Assembly (NCBI GenBank): GCA_905202255.1
Contig: CAJKRH010000025.1
Coordinates: 1-27,041 of the forward strand
Reading direction: 5' to 3'
Length of the DNA stretch: 27,041 bases
Source: an uncultured Ruminococcus sp.
GTDB taxonomy: Bacteria; Bacillota; Clostridia; Oscillospirales; CAG-272
Shown: one piece after another, positions 16,636 through 25,003 of the stretch
Layout of the letters: every line of letters begins with the position of its first letter
Position numbering within the stretch: the first letter of the stretch is position 1
The notes under the pieces: model-generated
Database searches by the model: none
What the model was told of the DNA's origin: nothing
Seen by the model: only the letters and a program-made list of their open reading frames with translations
Program-made: the position numbers and the translations under genes

Positions 16636-16664
16636 ATTATAACGCGTTTTTTTCGATTTTACAA
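16636..16664 (-). promoter_or_regulatory. Sigma-A type promoter of rnhA-nifS-nifU-mnmA
   Basis: On the minus strand TTGTAA (16664-16659), 17 bases and a consensus TATAAT (16641-16636) precede rnhA by about 35 bases. The surrounding A/T runs fit an UP-rich promoter. No IscR-like operator was recognised. Confidence 0.8.
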
Positions 16665-16712
16665 TATTTTTTTGATTTTTTTACGGAATTTACAGTTTTT
16701 TCATTTTTATAT

Positions 16713-17756
16713 TCATATTCCGCGGCAAAAAGCATCGAAATCCAGCGCCACGGTCTTGCCTCTGTCGGCGCTTTCTCTCGCGCAGAGGGCGAGATATGTG
16801 GAATAAAAGCTGCCCATCGCCGAAACTCTGCCGGGAATCCCCGTTTCTATCTCGTTTATGAATTCATCGAAAATACTTCCGGATTTCTCGTATTCGGAAA
16901 CTTCCCTTTCGCCGTTTTCGTCTGTAATGTAGACCTTGCCGGCGCGAACCTCCATGATGCCGCGCTCGCCGACGGCGCGTATTCGGTCGTCACCGTGAGT
17001 CGGCGCTCCCGCCGGACGCAGATAGTCTGCGGAAACGGAAACTATTTCGTCCCTGCTTCCGCGGAAAAGACATATCGCATCGGTTTCCAGCGTGCCGTTT
17101 CCGCCGTTTGCGACTCTGCTCTGCCTTGCCGTCACCTCGGTGAAATGCAGACCGAAAAGCCGCCACGACCAGTCTATGGCATGTATTGCCACCCATGGTA
17201 TCGTGCCGCCGTAGAGCTCGCGCTCGGAATAGAACTCTTCCCTCTTGCCGAGCTTGTATGATTTCTGCGCGTTCACGAGACGGATTTCGCCTATCTCGCC
17301 GCTCGCGGCTGTTTTCCATGCCGTCATGAAATGCGGCTCGTCGAGTATGCCGAACATTCCGCAGAGGCAGACTCTTTTCCTGTCGTATTTCTCGAGCATT
17401 TCTTTCATATTGGCATTGTGATATTCACGCATCACGAGGTGCAGTCCGTCAAGCGTTGTCGCTATCGGCTTTTCTGCAAAAACATGCTTGCCGCGGCGCA
17501 GAGCCTCTGCGGCAAACTCCGCATTATAGCCCATGAACGAATTTATTATCACTATATCCGATGGAGCCTTTTCCAGCATCTCGGCATAGTCCTCATACAG
17601 CGGAACATCAAAGCCGAATTTCTGAAAATGCTCGCGCGTGGTATTCTTTTCGCGGCGGTCGCCCATGCATATCCCAGTGAAGCGAAAGCCCGCTCTTTTT
17701 GCCGCCGCGAGGGCGTATTCATAATGACCGGATGAGCCGACCTGAATTATATTCAT
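16713..17756 (-). CDS. Gfo/Idh/MocA-family NAD(P)-dependent oxidoreductase
   Basis: Probable sugar or inositol dehydrogenase-like oxidoreductase (347 aa); substrate unknown. A Rossmann start is present (I-I-Q-V-G-S-S-G-H at 3-11), though the glycine pattern is looser than the usual G-x-G-x-x-G. The family E-K-P motif is at 95-97 within H-V-F-A-E-K-P-I-A. H-A-I-D-W at 192-196 gives the typical catalytic-region His/Asp. A ribosome site AAGGTG precedes the ATG at 17756. It is last in the zapA-to-rarA series, nine bases after rarA. No hairpin terminator was seen behind it, so read-through into the rnhA region is possible. A link to the glycan-transport operon is conceivable but unsupported. Confidence 0.87.
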   Translation of the reverse strand: MNIIQVGSSGHYEYALAAAKRAGFRFTGICMGDRREKNTTREHFQKFGFDVPLYEDYAEMLEKAPSDIVIINSFMGYNAEFAAEALRRGKHVFAEKPIATTLDGLHLVMREYHNANMKEMLEKYDRKRVCLCGMFGILDEPHFMTAWKTAASGEIGEIRLVNAQKSYKLGKREEFYSERELYGGTIPWVAIHAIDWSWRLFGLHFTEVTARQSRVANGGNGTLETDAICLFRGSRDEIVSVSADYLRPAGAPTHGDDRIRAVGERGIMEVRAGKVYITDENGEREVSEYEKSGSIFDEFINEIETGIPGRVSAMGSFYSTYLALCARESADRGKTVALDFDAFCRGI

Positions 17757-17765
17757 AGCATCACC

Positions 17766-19022
17766 TTATTTTTTCTTTATCTGCGCCCAGTATGCCGCGG
17801 CGGCGCTTTCCGCTTTGTTTTCGCCGAAGCGATAATATTTCCGCTCCTTTAAGTCGAGCGGCATATAGCTCTGCCCGACATAATGATTCGGATAATCGTG
17901 CGGGTATTTGTAGTTCTGTCCCTTATCGCCGATGTTTTCCCCGTCGAAATGCACATTCTGCACGCATCGCGGCACCTCAGCGCCCCTGCCTGCGTTCACA
18001 TCCTCAAGCGCGGCATAGTAGCCGAGATACGATGAATTTGATTTCGGTGCCGTCGCCAGCATAACGGTGGCATGGGCAAGCGGAACAGCCGCTTCTGGAA
18101 GCCCGAGCTCGCGTGCGCTCTCCACGCAGGCGCGTGTTATCGCCGCCGCCTGAGAATATGCCAGCCCTATATCCTCGCTTGCTATAACCTGTATTCTGCG
18201 GCAGGCGGAAATGAGGTCACCGCCCGCAAGCAGCTTGGCAAGGTAAAAGAGCGCGGCATCGGGATCGGAGCCGCGTATCGACTTCTGAAAAGCCGACAGC
18301 AGGTCATAGTGTCCGTCGCCTGCCTTGTCAAAGCCCGCCATTCCCATTATCTCGGGCAGGAATGCCCGGATATTTTCCTCCGTTATTTCGCCGCAGACCC
18401 TGTAGACATTTTCGAGCAGGTTTACGGCGCGTCGGGCGTCCCCCGAAGCCGCCGCGGCTATCATGGAAAGTGCGCCGTCTTCGCGCCCGATTTTCCTGCC
18501 GTCCTCTTCCTCCAGAACACGCACAGCGCGCTCGAGTGCGCCAGTGAGTGCCTCCCGCGAGAGCGGCTTGAACTCAAAGACGGCACTGCGCGAGAGCACG
18601 GCGGGATAAACATAAAAATACGGATTTTCCGTAGTGGAAGCGATGAGGGTTATCCTGCCGTCCTCGATAAATTCGAGCAGGGATTGCTGCTGCTTCTTAT
18701 TGAAATACTGAAGCTCATCCAGATACAGCAGTACGCCGCCCGAACCCATGAGCGATGAGGTATCGGCGATGACCTCCTTTATATCCGAGATGCCCGCCGT
18801 CGTCGCATTGAGCTTGTGCAGTGTCTTCCCCGCCGCCTCGGCAATGATATTTGCCACGGTGGTTTTACCCGTCCCCGAGGGACCGAAAAATATCATATTC
18901 GGTATATATCCGCTCGCTATCATCGAGGCGAAAATGCCCTTCTCGCCGAAGAGCTTCGGGTCTCCCGCGACATCGGAGAGACTTTTCGGTCTTATTCTGT
19001 CTGCCAAAGGCTGATTTAACAT
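17766..19022 (-). CDS. rarA: Replication-associated recombination protein RarA (MgsA-type AAA+ ATPase)
   Basis: AAA+ clamp-loader-like ATPase acting at stalled replication forks (418 aa). The N-terminus M-L-N-Q-P-L-A-D-R-I-R-P matches the family. Walker A G-P-S-G-T-G-K-T is at 47-54. Walker B at about 98-103 reads L-L-Y-L-D-E and is followed by L-Q-Y-F-N-K-K-Q-Q, where most members have D-E-I-H-R-F. The C-terminal half contains the helical tetramerisation region (E-D-I-G-L-A, Y-K-Y-P-H-D-Y near the end). GGAG lies six bases before the ATG. It is 19 bases behind nth, with which it shares a repair theme. The symbol mgsA is avoided because methylglyoxal synthase is also in this window. Confidence 0.94.
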   Translation of the reverse strand: MLNQPLADRIRPKSLSDVAGDPKLFGEKGIFASMIASGYIPNMIFFGPSGTGKTTVANIIAEAAGKTLHKLNATTAGISDIKEVIADTSSLMGSGGVLLYLDELQYFNKKQQQSLLEFIEDGRITLIASTTENPYFYVYPAVLSRSAVFEFKPLSREALTGALERAVRVLEEEDGRKIGREDGALSMIAAAASGDARRAVNLLENVYRVCGEITEENIRAFLPEIMGMAGFDKAGDGHYDLLSAFQKSIRGSDPDAALFYLAKLLAGGDLISACRRIQVIASEDIGLAYSQAAAITRACVESARELGLPEAAVPLAHATVMLATAPKSNSSYLGYYAALEDVNAGRGAEVPRCVQNVHFDGENIGDKGQNYKYPHDYPNHYVGQSYMPLDLKERKYYRFGENKAESAAAAYWAQIKKK

Positions 19023-19041
19023 AAAAAACTCCGTTTTTTCA

Positions 19042-19677
19042 TCAGATTTTGCATTTTAAACCCAAAAACGGGCATGCTTCGCATTTCGGCTTTCGTGCAT
19101 CGCAGGTATCTCTGCCGAACTGCACGAGCCTGTGACAAAAGTCGGACTGCTTCTCCGGCGCAACCAGCGCCGAGAGCGTACGCTCCACCTTTTCGGGAAC
19201 TTTGCTGTCGCAAAGCCCGAGGCGGTTTGAAATGCGTATGCAATGCGTATCGGCGACAATCGCGGGCTTGCCGTAGACATCGCCGAGTATGAGATTTGCT
19301 ATCTTCCGCCCGACGCCGGGAAGAGTCAGAAGCTCCTCCATGCTGTCGGGAACCCTGCCGCCGTATTTCTCCGTGATTATCGCGGAAAAATCGCGTATGT
19401 TTTTCGCCTTCACCTTGTATACGCCGCATGAATAGACGAGCTTTTCTATCTCCTCAAGCGGCGCCGCCGCCATAGCCGCGGCATCCGGAAAATGCGCAAA
19501 AAGCTCGCGGCATACTGTATTCACTCTCGCGTCGGTACACTGCGCAGAGAGCCTGCCCATGACAAGAAGCCGCCACGGGTCGCCGCCCGATTCCAGCGCA
19601 CAGGCGGCATCGGGATATATTTTTTCAAGCTCGGCGACGATATACGCCGCGCGCGCTTTTTTCTCTTTTTCGGTCAT
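19042..19677 (-). CDS. nth: Endonuclease III (DNA glycosylase/AP lyase)
   Basis: Removes oxidised pyrimidines and nicks abasic sites in base-excision repair (211 aa from this start). The helix-hairpin-helix L-P-G-V-G-R-K holds catalytic K125, and D143 lies in V-A-D-T-H. Four C-terminal cysteines (192, 199, 202, 209) bind a [4Fe-4S] cluster; their spacing is C-x6-C-x2-C-x6-C, one residue longer in the last gap than E. coli Nth. The ATG at 19677 was chosen because GGAG lies eight bases before it. A GTG three codons upstream (19686) overlaps the maf stop but would lie directly on that ribosome site. The cluster may be supplied by the NifS/NifU system nearby. Confidence 0.94.
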   Translation of the reverse strand: MTEKEKKARAAYIVAELEKIYPDAACALESGGDPWRLLVMGRLSAQCTDARVNTVCRELFAHFPDAAAMAAAPLEEIEKLVYSCGVYKVKAKNIRDFSAIITEKYGGRVPDSMEELLTLPGVGRKIANLILGDVYGKPAIVADTHCIRISNRLGLCDSKVPEKVERTLSALVAPEKQSDFCHRLVQFGRDTCDARKPKCEACPFLGLKCKI

Positions 19678-19682
19678 ATTTA

Positions 19683-20279
19683 TCACTCCGCTATATCAAA
19701 AACCGATATTCCGTATTCCCTTTTCAGCATATCGCAGAAAAGCGGCACGGGAAAGCCCATTATATTATAGTAGTCGCCTTCTATGCCCTCGACAAGCGCC
19801 GAGCCGAGCCCCTGAATGGCATACGAGCCCGCCTTGCCCATCGGCTCACCCGAGGCGACATATTTTTCTATATCCGATTCGCTGTAGTCGCGCATTTTCA
19901 CTCTCGTGCGCGCGCTCTCGCACAGGATTTTGCCGCCACCGATTAGCGTGAGCCCCGAGTAGACATCGTGATATGAATCGGCAAGAAGCCCCAGTGTGAC
20001 ATGAGCGTGCATCTCGCTCTCGGGCTTGCCTATGATATGCCCGCCGTAAACGACGACTGTGTCGCAGGCGATAATGAGCACATCGTTCTCGCCGGCGTAT
20101 TTTTCCCTCACGGCATCGGCTTTTCTGCGCGAGAGCGTGCAGACATAGTCCCATGGCTTTATCTCTTCGTTGCAGGTCTCGTCAACATCGGGCGAGCATA
20201 TTTCAAAGTGCAGTCCGAGTCTTCCGAGTATTTCTTTTCTTCGCGGCGATGATGACGCGAGAATTATTTTCTTAAACAT
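19683..20279 (-). CDS. maf: Maf-family nucleotide pyrophosphatase
   Basis: House-cleaning enzyme that hydrolyses non-canonical or excess nucleoside triphosphates to monophosphates (198 aa). The signature I-L-A-S-S-S-P-R-R-K-E-I-L is at about 6-18, with S-P-D-V-D-E near 34-39 and the catalytic A-C-D-T-V-V-V in the middle. C-terminal motifs K-A-G-S-Y-A-I-Q-G and G-D-Y-Y-N-I-M-G-F-P are complete. The protein is full length. GAGG precedes the ATG. It is seven bases after the U32 peptidase gene, and its stop lies six bases before the nth ATG. Members of this family are linked to septum inhibition in Bacillus, which fits an operon that starts with zapA. Confidence 0.95.
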   Translation of the reverse strand: MFKKIILASSSPRRKEILGRLGLHFEICSPDVDETCNEEIKPWDYVCTLSRRKADAVREKYAGENDVLIIACDTVVVYGGHIIGKPESEMHAHVTLGLLADSYHDVYSGLTLIGGGKILCESARTRVKMRDYSESDIEKYVASGEPMGKAGSYAIQGLGSALVEGIEGDYYNIMGFPVPLFCDMLKREYGISVFDIAE

Positions 20280-20286
20280 ACTGTCC

Positions 20287-22404
20287 TCACTTCGGCGAAG
20301 AAAGCCGGCAGAATTTTCCGCCGTAGTTCTTGCCTTTTTCCGTAATTCCGATTATGCGGTCAATCTCCGCGCAGCTTTCGTTCGTGAATATATAATGATA
20401 AAATTCGCAGTCCATGCCGCTCTTCTTATCGCCCATATAGACGGGAACGCTGTTGAATATCACATTTCTGTGCTTATATTCGCGCGCCATCGGGAATTTC
20501 ACCCCGAGCCTGTCGCAAAGATATGAAAACCTGTGCGTATCGCAGTAGCGGCAGGCGGATATCGGCGGCAGTTTCGCGCCGCATATCTCCCTTATCGCGC
20601 ATTTTTCGAGCGTCATCACGGGGAGCGCGCCATAGATTATCTGCCCTCGCGGTATCATGGCGGCAGGCGATTTTCTCGCCTCGCTCGAAACTATAAAACG
20701 CTCCAGCCCTATATCCGCCATCTCCGCGGCGCTCTCGCCGTTGCATATGCCGAGGCGCAGGTCTCCGCAGGCTTCAAAGCCGAGCCGCTTCGCCGTCGCG
20801 ACCTGCCAGAGGTTTGTTATCAGTGCGTAGCGGCAACCCATCTCCGCCGCCTTTTCCGCCGCGGCGATGACCTCCGCGCACTCATGCGAAAATACCACGG
20901 GTGGGAAAGCCACGCCGATATTTTCCGCGGGGCTTTTCAGCTTCACATACTGCATGAGCGGCACATAAATGCGCCCGAAATAAGCCTTTGCCGCTTCCGT
21001 TATGCTGTCGGCATAGACAAAATATGCCGTTTTTCCGTGCGCATCTGCTTTCCCGTTCACAAAATTTATTTTTCTTTCCGGTGCCGTTTTCGGCTCCGAT
21101 ACCGCCCTCGGCATATCTCGCTTTTCGAGCGGCTCGCGCTCGCCGAGTGACGCCGCGTCGAGTCTCCCGCAGAGAGCGCGGCGGAGCGCGTTTATCTCCG
21201 AGAGCGGAAAATGCGCATTCTCCGCTCCCGTTATTTCCGTTTTTTGTGCGCGGTAGATTGTAGCACCGAATTTTGTAAGGTTTTCCTCTATGCGGCTCTG
21301 CGGTATCGTCGGATAGTCTGCATCCGGCAGGCTTTCACCCGTAACAGAGATGCATATCTCCTCGCCGCCGCGGTATGCCGTGCCGTGCAGCAGGGGCGGG
21401 CGGTCGGCATAAAATTCCGCTCTTATCAGGAGCGGCAGCCTTCGCTCGCCTATATATTTTCCGCCGCCCTGCGCGGTGCTCGCGCGTTTGTCATCCTCGG
21501 TGCGCACACCGAGCATAGAGGAATCAATCTTCCCCGTGAAATATCCGTCGGTAAAGCCCGAGCGCGAGAAAAGCCGCGCGAGAGCCTCCAATTCATCCGC
21601 CGTTGCGTTTCTGCCCTCGTCGAGCAGGCGGCGGTATATTTTCACCACGCCGTGAACATAATCGGCGCTCTTCATCCTGCCCTCTATTTTCAGCGAAGCC
21701 ACGCCCGAGGAGATAAGCTCCTCCATATGCGAAGCAAGGCAGAGATCCTTGAGCGAAAGCGGATAGCCCTGCCCTTTTCCGCAGGAATACGGCAGGCGGC
21801 AGGGCTGGGCGCACTGCCCCCTGTTTCCGCTTCTGCCGCCGATAACGGAGCTGAAAAGGCACTGCCCCGAGGCGCTGACGCAGAGCGCACCGTGGATGAA
21901 TATTTCCGTCTCTATCGGCGACTTTTCGCAGAGTGCCTTTATATCGGCAAGCGAAAGCTCGCGCGGCGCCACCATGCGGGAAAAGCCCATTTCCGAAAGT
22001 ACCTGCGCACTCATTTCGTTCTGCCCCGTCATCTGCGTGCTCGCGTGTATCTCTATCTCGGGATAAGCCGAACGCAGCACCCGTGCAAGTCCGATATCCG
22101 CCGTAATAAAAGCATCGACGCCGAGATTGTAAAGCCCGCGTGCCATCTCCGCCGCCGCATATACCTCGCCGCCGTAGAGCTGCGTATTGAGCGTGACATA
22201 TGTTTTCACGCCGAGCCTGCGGCAATACGCTGTCGCCTCTGCAAGCTCGCCTTCCGCAAGGTTCTTCGCATTCATGCGCGCGTTGAAAGCGCCGACGCCG
22301 AAATACACGGCATCGGCTCCCGCGGAAACTGCAGCATAAAGCGCCTCGGCGGAGCCTGCCGGAGCGAGAAGCTCGGGCAGGCGGGCGTTTCTGTCTTCGG
22401 TCAT
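20287..22404 (-). CDS. U32-family peptidase-like protein (RlhA/YrrO type, with DUF3656-like C-terminus)
   Basis: Member of the U32 family (705 aa). The N-terminal barrel begins L-L-A-P-A-G-S-A-E-A-L-Y-A-A. The family core around 150-210 is intact: E-I-F-I-H-G-A-L-C-V-S-A-S-G-Q-C, then G-N-R-G-Q-C-A-Q-P-C-R. Further Cys pairs occur near the C-terminus (C-R-Y-C-D-T-H). Relatives include E. coli RlhA (23S rRNA hydroxylation) and collagenase-like proteins; the long form with an extra C-terminal domain is typical of Clostridia. Whether it hydroxylates RNA or cleaves protein cannot be decided here. The start overlaps the zapA stop by one base (TAATG), implying coupled translation. Confidence 0.92.
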   Translation of the reverse strand: MTEDRNARLPELLAPAGSAEALYAAVSAGADAVYFGVGAFNARMNAKNLAEGELAEATAYCRRLGVKTYVTLNTQLYGGEVYAAAEMARGLYNLGVDAFITADIGLARVLRSAYPEIEIHASTQMTGQNEMSAQVLSEMGFSRMVAPRELSLADIKALCEKSPIETEIFIHGALCVSASGQCLFSSVIGGRSGNRGQCAQPCRLPYSCGKGQGYPLSLKDLCLASHMEELISSGVASLKIEGRMKSADYVHGVVKIYRRLLDEGRNATADELEALARLFSRSGFTDGYFTGKIDSSMLGVRTEDDKRASTAQGGGKYIGERRLPLLIRAEFYADRPPLLHGTAYRGGEEICISVTGESLPDADYPTIPQSRIEENLTKFGATIYRAQKTEITGAENAHFPLSEINALRRALCGRLDAASLGEREPLEKRDMPRAVSEPKTAPERKINFVNGKADAHGKTAYFVYADSITEAAKAYFGRIYVPLMQYVKLKSPAENIGVAFPPVVFSHECAEVIAAAEKAAEMGCRYALITNLWQVATAKRLGFEACGDLRLGICNGESAAEMADIGLERFIVSSEARKSPAAMIPRGQIIYGALPVMTLEKCAIREICGAKLPPISACRYCDTHRFSYLCDRLGVKFPMAREYKHRNVIFNSVPVYMGDKKSGMDCEFYHYIFTNESCAEIDRIIGITEKGKNYGGKFCRLSSPK

Positions 22405-22664
22405 TATTTCTTGCCGCCGTCGGTTTTCTTTGAGTCCTTTTTCGGAGCATCCTCCATCAGGGATTTCAGACGGTAATTCTCATCGAGCAGGTCAAGCGCG
22501 CATACTATAGCCGCCTGAAGCTTTGATACGCCGGCTCCCGAAAGCGCATAATAGTTTATCTTCTTTGAGAGCTCATGCGCCAGATGCTGAACATATCTGG
22601 GATCATCCTCACTGCGAAGCTTCAGCTCCTCTCCCGCGATATCGAGTGTGTAAAGTCTTTTCAT
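22404..22664 (-). CDS. zapA: Cell division protein ZapA
   Basis: Small cytoplasmic protein (86 aa) that bundles FtsZ filaments at the division site. The N-terminal strand pair (Y-T-L-D-I-A-G-E-E-L-K-L-R-S) and the Y-V-Q-H-L-A-H-E-L-S-K-K-I start of the helical part match the family. A dimerising helix follows (A-A-I-V-C-A-L-D-L-L-D-E). The tail is Lys/Asp-rich and likely disordered. The ATG has an ideal GGAGG site seven bases upstream. First gene of the minus-strand zapA-U32-maf-nth-rarA series; this zapA-U32 pairing is common in Firmicutes. Confidence 0.9.
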   Translation of the reverse strand: MKRLYTLDIAGEELKLRSEDDPRYVQHLAHELSKKINYYALSGAGVSKLQAAIVCALDLLDENYRLKSLMEDAPKKDSKKTDGGKK

Positions 22665-22705
22665 GGTAACCTCCGTATTTTTCTTTATTTCTTTTTCAAA
22701 AACGA

Positions 22706-22734
22706 TTGAAAAAAGTGCGGAAAAATTGTATAAT
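22706..22734 (+). promoter_or_regulatory. Sigma-A type promoter of thiI
   Basis: TTGAAA (22706-22711), a 17-base spacer and TATAAT (22729-22734) give a near-perfect promoter. The predicted leader is about 120 bases long and begins with a small hairpin (22747-22760). Confidence 0.8.
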
Positions 22735-22741
22735 GATTTCA

Positions 22742-22770
22742 GGACACGGCTAAACAGCCGAAAAAAGTCC
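22742..22770 (+). other. Hairpin at the 5' end of the thiI leader
   Basis: CGGCT (22747-22751) and AGCCG (22756-22760) pair across AAAC. GGAC (22742-22745) can also pair with GTCC (22767-22770) around an A6 stretch. No T run follows, so it is not a terminator. It may stabilise the transcript or be a small regulatory fold; it matches no riboswitch class I could recognise. Confidence 0.4.
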
Positions 22771-22863
22771 CGTTTTGTCTATTATAATATATTTTTGCGA
22801 TTTATGGAATAGGATTTTTAAATTTTCCCGAAAATTTTATCATCCCGAAAGGAAAAATGACAA

Positions 22864-24036
22864 ATGAAAGAAATAATTCTCTGCAAATACGGCGAAATTA
22901 CGCTCAAAGGAGCCAATCGTTCCCATTTTGAGCACCTGCTGAAAAATGAGCTTGCACGCCGCACGGCGCAGTTCGGCAAATTCAAAATTTATTATATACA
23001 GAGCACGGCATATATCGAGCCGCTCGAGGAAACCTGCGATATCACGGGGGCATACGAGGCGGCAAAGAATACCTTCGGCGTTTCCGCAGTCAGCCGCGCG
23101 ATAGAGCTGCCCAAGGATATGAATGCCATACTCGAGGCGGCAGGCACCGTGTTTATGCCCTATCTCTCGGGCGTGCGCACCTTCAAGGTGGAATCAAAAC
23201 GATCCGACAAGAAATTTCCTTTCACTTCGCCGGAAATATCCGCCGAGGTCGGCGCGGCTATACTCGAAGCCTCGGGCGGTGCGCTCAGAGTCGATGTTCA
23301 CGCACCGCAGGTCTGCGTCAGAGTTGAAATACGCGATTTCGCCGCATATATCTGCGCGGGTCAGGAACGCGCCGTAGGCGGCATGCCGACAGGCTCAAAC
23401 GGAAAGGGACTCCTGCTCCTCTCCGGCGGTATCGACAGCCCCGTCGCAGGCTTCATGATGGCAAAGCGCGGCGTGCGCATAGATGCGATGCATTTTGAAA
23501 GCTTCCCCTACACGAGCGAACGCGCAAGACAAAAGGTTCTCGACCTCGCCGCCAAGCTCGCTGGCTATGCGGGCGAGATACGCGTTCATATCATCTCCGT
23601 CACGCATATTCAGGAGGTTCTGCGCGACAACTGCGATGAGGACTATTTCACTCTGCTCCTGCGTCGCTTCATGATGCGCCTTGCGGAGCGCACGGCAAAT
23701 AAATTTTCCTGCGATGCGCTCATAACAGGCGAGAGCATCGGTCAGGTGGCAAGCCAGACAATGAAAGCGCTCCTCGTCACGGACAGCGTCGTGAATATGC
23801 CTGTTTTCCGTCCCGTCATCGGCATGGATAAAGAGGATATAGTAAAGATTTCACGCAAGATAGATACATTCGAGACATCCATCCTCCCCTATGAGGATTG
23901 CTGCACCGTTTTCACACCCGCTCATCCGCGCACACAGCCCGAGATTTACAAGGTTGAAAACGAAGAAGCGCGTGTCGATGTCGCCGCTCTCGAAGAAGAA
24001 GCCTTTGCCACACTGGAGACAGTCATAATTAAATAA
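22864..24036 (+). CDS. thiI: tRNA 4-thiouridine synthase ThiI
   Basis: Makes 4-thiouridine at position 8 of tRNA and, in many bacteria, helps supply sulfur for thiamine (390 aa). The N-terminal ferredoxin-like part (K-Y-G-E-I-T-L-K-G-A-N-R) and THUMP domain (about 60-165) bind tRNA. The PP-loop S-G-G-I-D-S-P-V-A-G at 187-196 activates the uridine with ATP. The protein ends without the rhodanese domain of the E. coli enzyme, so sulfur must come directly from a desulfurase such as the NifS in this window or a dedicated one elsewhere. The ATG at 22864 fits the conserved start; AAAGG lies 12 bases upstream. An out-of-frame ATG at 22857 was rejected. Confidence 0.95.
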   Translation: MKEIILCKYGEITLKGANRSHFEHLLKNELARRTAQFGKFKIYYIQSTAYIEPLEETCDITGAYEAAKNTFGVSAVSRAIELPKDMNAILEAAGTVFMPYLSGVRTFKVESKRSDKKFPFTSPEISAEVGAAILEASGGALRVDVHAPQVCVRVEIRDFAAYICAGQERAVGGMPTGSNGKGLLLLSGGIDSPVAGFMMAKRGVRIDAMHFESFPYTSERARQKVLDLAAKLAGYAGEIRVHIISVTHIQEVLRDNCDEDYFTLLLRRFMMRLAERTANKFSCDALITGESIGQVASQTMKALLVTDSVVNMPVFRPVIGMDKEDIVKISRKIDTFETSILPYEDCCTVFTPAHPRTQPEIYKVENEEARVDVAALEEEAFATLETVIIK

Positions 24037-24094
24037 TATATTCGCTTGTTTTTTGTGATATTTGCAACATATTTAATATTTTGACTCATTTCCG

Positions 24095-24123
24095 TTGACA
24101 AAGAGGCTTCGAGGTGATAAAAT
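24095..24123 (+). promoter_or_regulatory. Sigma-A type promoter of the MinD-like gene and mgsA
   Basis: Consensus TTGACA (24095-24100), 17 bases and TAAAAT (24118-24123), about 42 bases before the MinD-like ATG. No separate promoter was seen for mgsA, so both are probably co-transcribed. Confidence 0.82.
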
Positions 24124-24165
24124 AATAAAAGAGTTGTCAGAAAAATGTGAGGGAGGCGATTTTTA

Positions 24166-24957
24166 ATGGAAAACGAAAGTCTTTCATCAAAAACAAAAGT
24201 GATTCTTTTCACCTCCTGCAAGGGCGGCGTCGGCAAATCTACCGTATGCGCCAATCTTGCCATGTCGGTGGCTCTCCTCGGAAAGCGCGTGCTTGTCATA
24301 GACTGTGATTTCGGAAACAGATGCATGGATATCCTGCTCGGTCTCTCCGATGAGGCGCTCTATGATATAGGCGATGTCATTTTCGGCAGAGTAACGCCCG
24401 AGCGTGCGGTCATCGCGGACAGAAGAAGCAAAAATCTCTTTTTCGTTCCGGCACCATATTCTTTTGACAGCAGATTCACGGCATTTGCATTCCGCCGCGC
24501 CGTCGCCGAATACAGGGACAGCGGCAGATACGATTTCATATTCATAGATACCCCCGGCGGCGTTGGCGAACCGCTTCTGCTCTCCGCCTCCGTCGCGGAT
24601 ACGGCATATATCATCGTTTCCCCCTCGCGTGCCGCCATACGCGCCGCGGAGAGGACAGCCTCTTTTCTCTATACCAAGGGCGTTTCCCGCATGAGACTTA
24701 TCGTAAATAAGCTGAGCGGCAGAAGCGTAAAGGCGGCGAAGCGCGATGTGCTCGAAATGGTGGAAAGCGCATCCGTGCGGCTTATCGGCGCCGTGCCGTA
24801 TGATCCCGAGATTATCTATGCGGGCAACGACGGCGCGCTCACAGACGAGCTTTTCTCGCACAATATCACAAATGCTTTTGAAAATATAGCGCGAAGAACT
24901 CTCGGCGAGTCCGTTCCGCTTTTCTATCACATACGCAAACTAAAGGAAATAAAATAA
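24166..24957 (+). CDS. MinD/ParA-family ATPase (MinD-like)
   Basis: Deviant Walker-A ATPase of the MinD group (263 aa). The motif K-G-G-V-G-K-S is at 19-25, I-D-C-D-F-G-N-R at 45-52, and D-T-P-G-G in the Walker B region near 126-130. The C-terminal part (A-F-E-N-I-A-R-R, then L-G-E-S-V-P-L) is close to genuine MinD. The last residues, F-Y-H-I-R-K-L-K-E-I-K, could be a short amphipathic membrane helix. MinD places the division septum by activating MinC; neither minC nor minE is adjacent. In many Clostridia the min genes sit beside mgsA, so this may be the real MinD separated from its partners. GAGG lies about ten bases before the ATG. Confidence 0.85.
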   Translation: MENESLSSKTKVILFTSCKGGVGKSTVCANLAMSVALLGKRVLVIDCDFGNRCMDILLGLSDEALYDIGDVIFGRVTPERAVIADRRSKNLFFVPAPYSFDSRFTAFAFRRAVAEYRDSGRYDFIFIDTPGGVGEPLLLSASVADTAYIIVSPSRAAIRAAERTASFLYTKGVSRMRLIVNKLSGRSVKAAKRDVLEMVESASVRLIGAVPYDPEIIYAGNDGALTDELFSHNITNAFENIARRTLGESVPLFYHIRKLKEIK

Positions 24958-25003
24958 CGACGCTTCGGTATGCCGTTTTTCGAAGCAACGAAAGGAAAAA
25001 GAT

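Noticed and set aside
21211..22476. Open 421-codon plus-strand frame
   Set aside because: Antisense shadow of the U32 peptidase gene; Arg/Ala-rich with no domain.
22742..22770. Class I preQ1 riboswitch before thiI
   Set aside because: The A-rich tail is suggestive, but the hairpin loop AAAC cannot form the required pseudoknot and the conserved tail sequence is absent.
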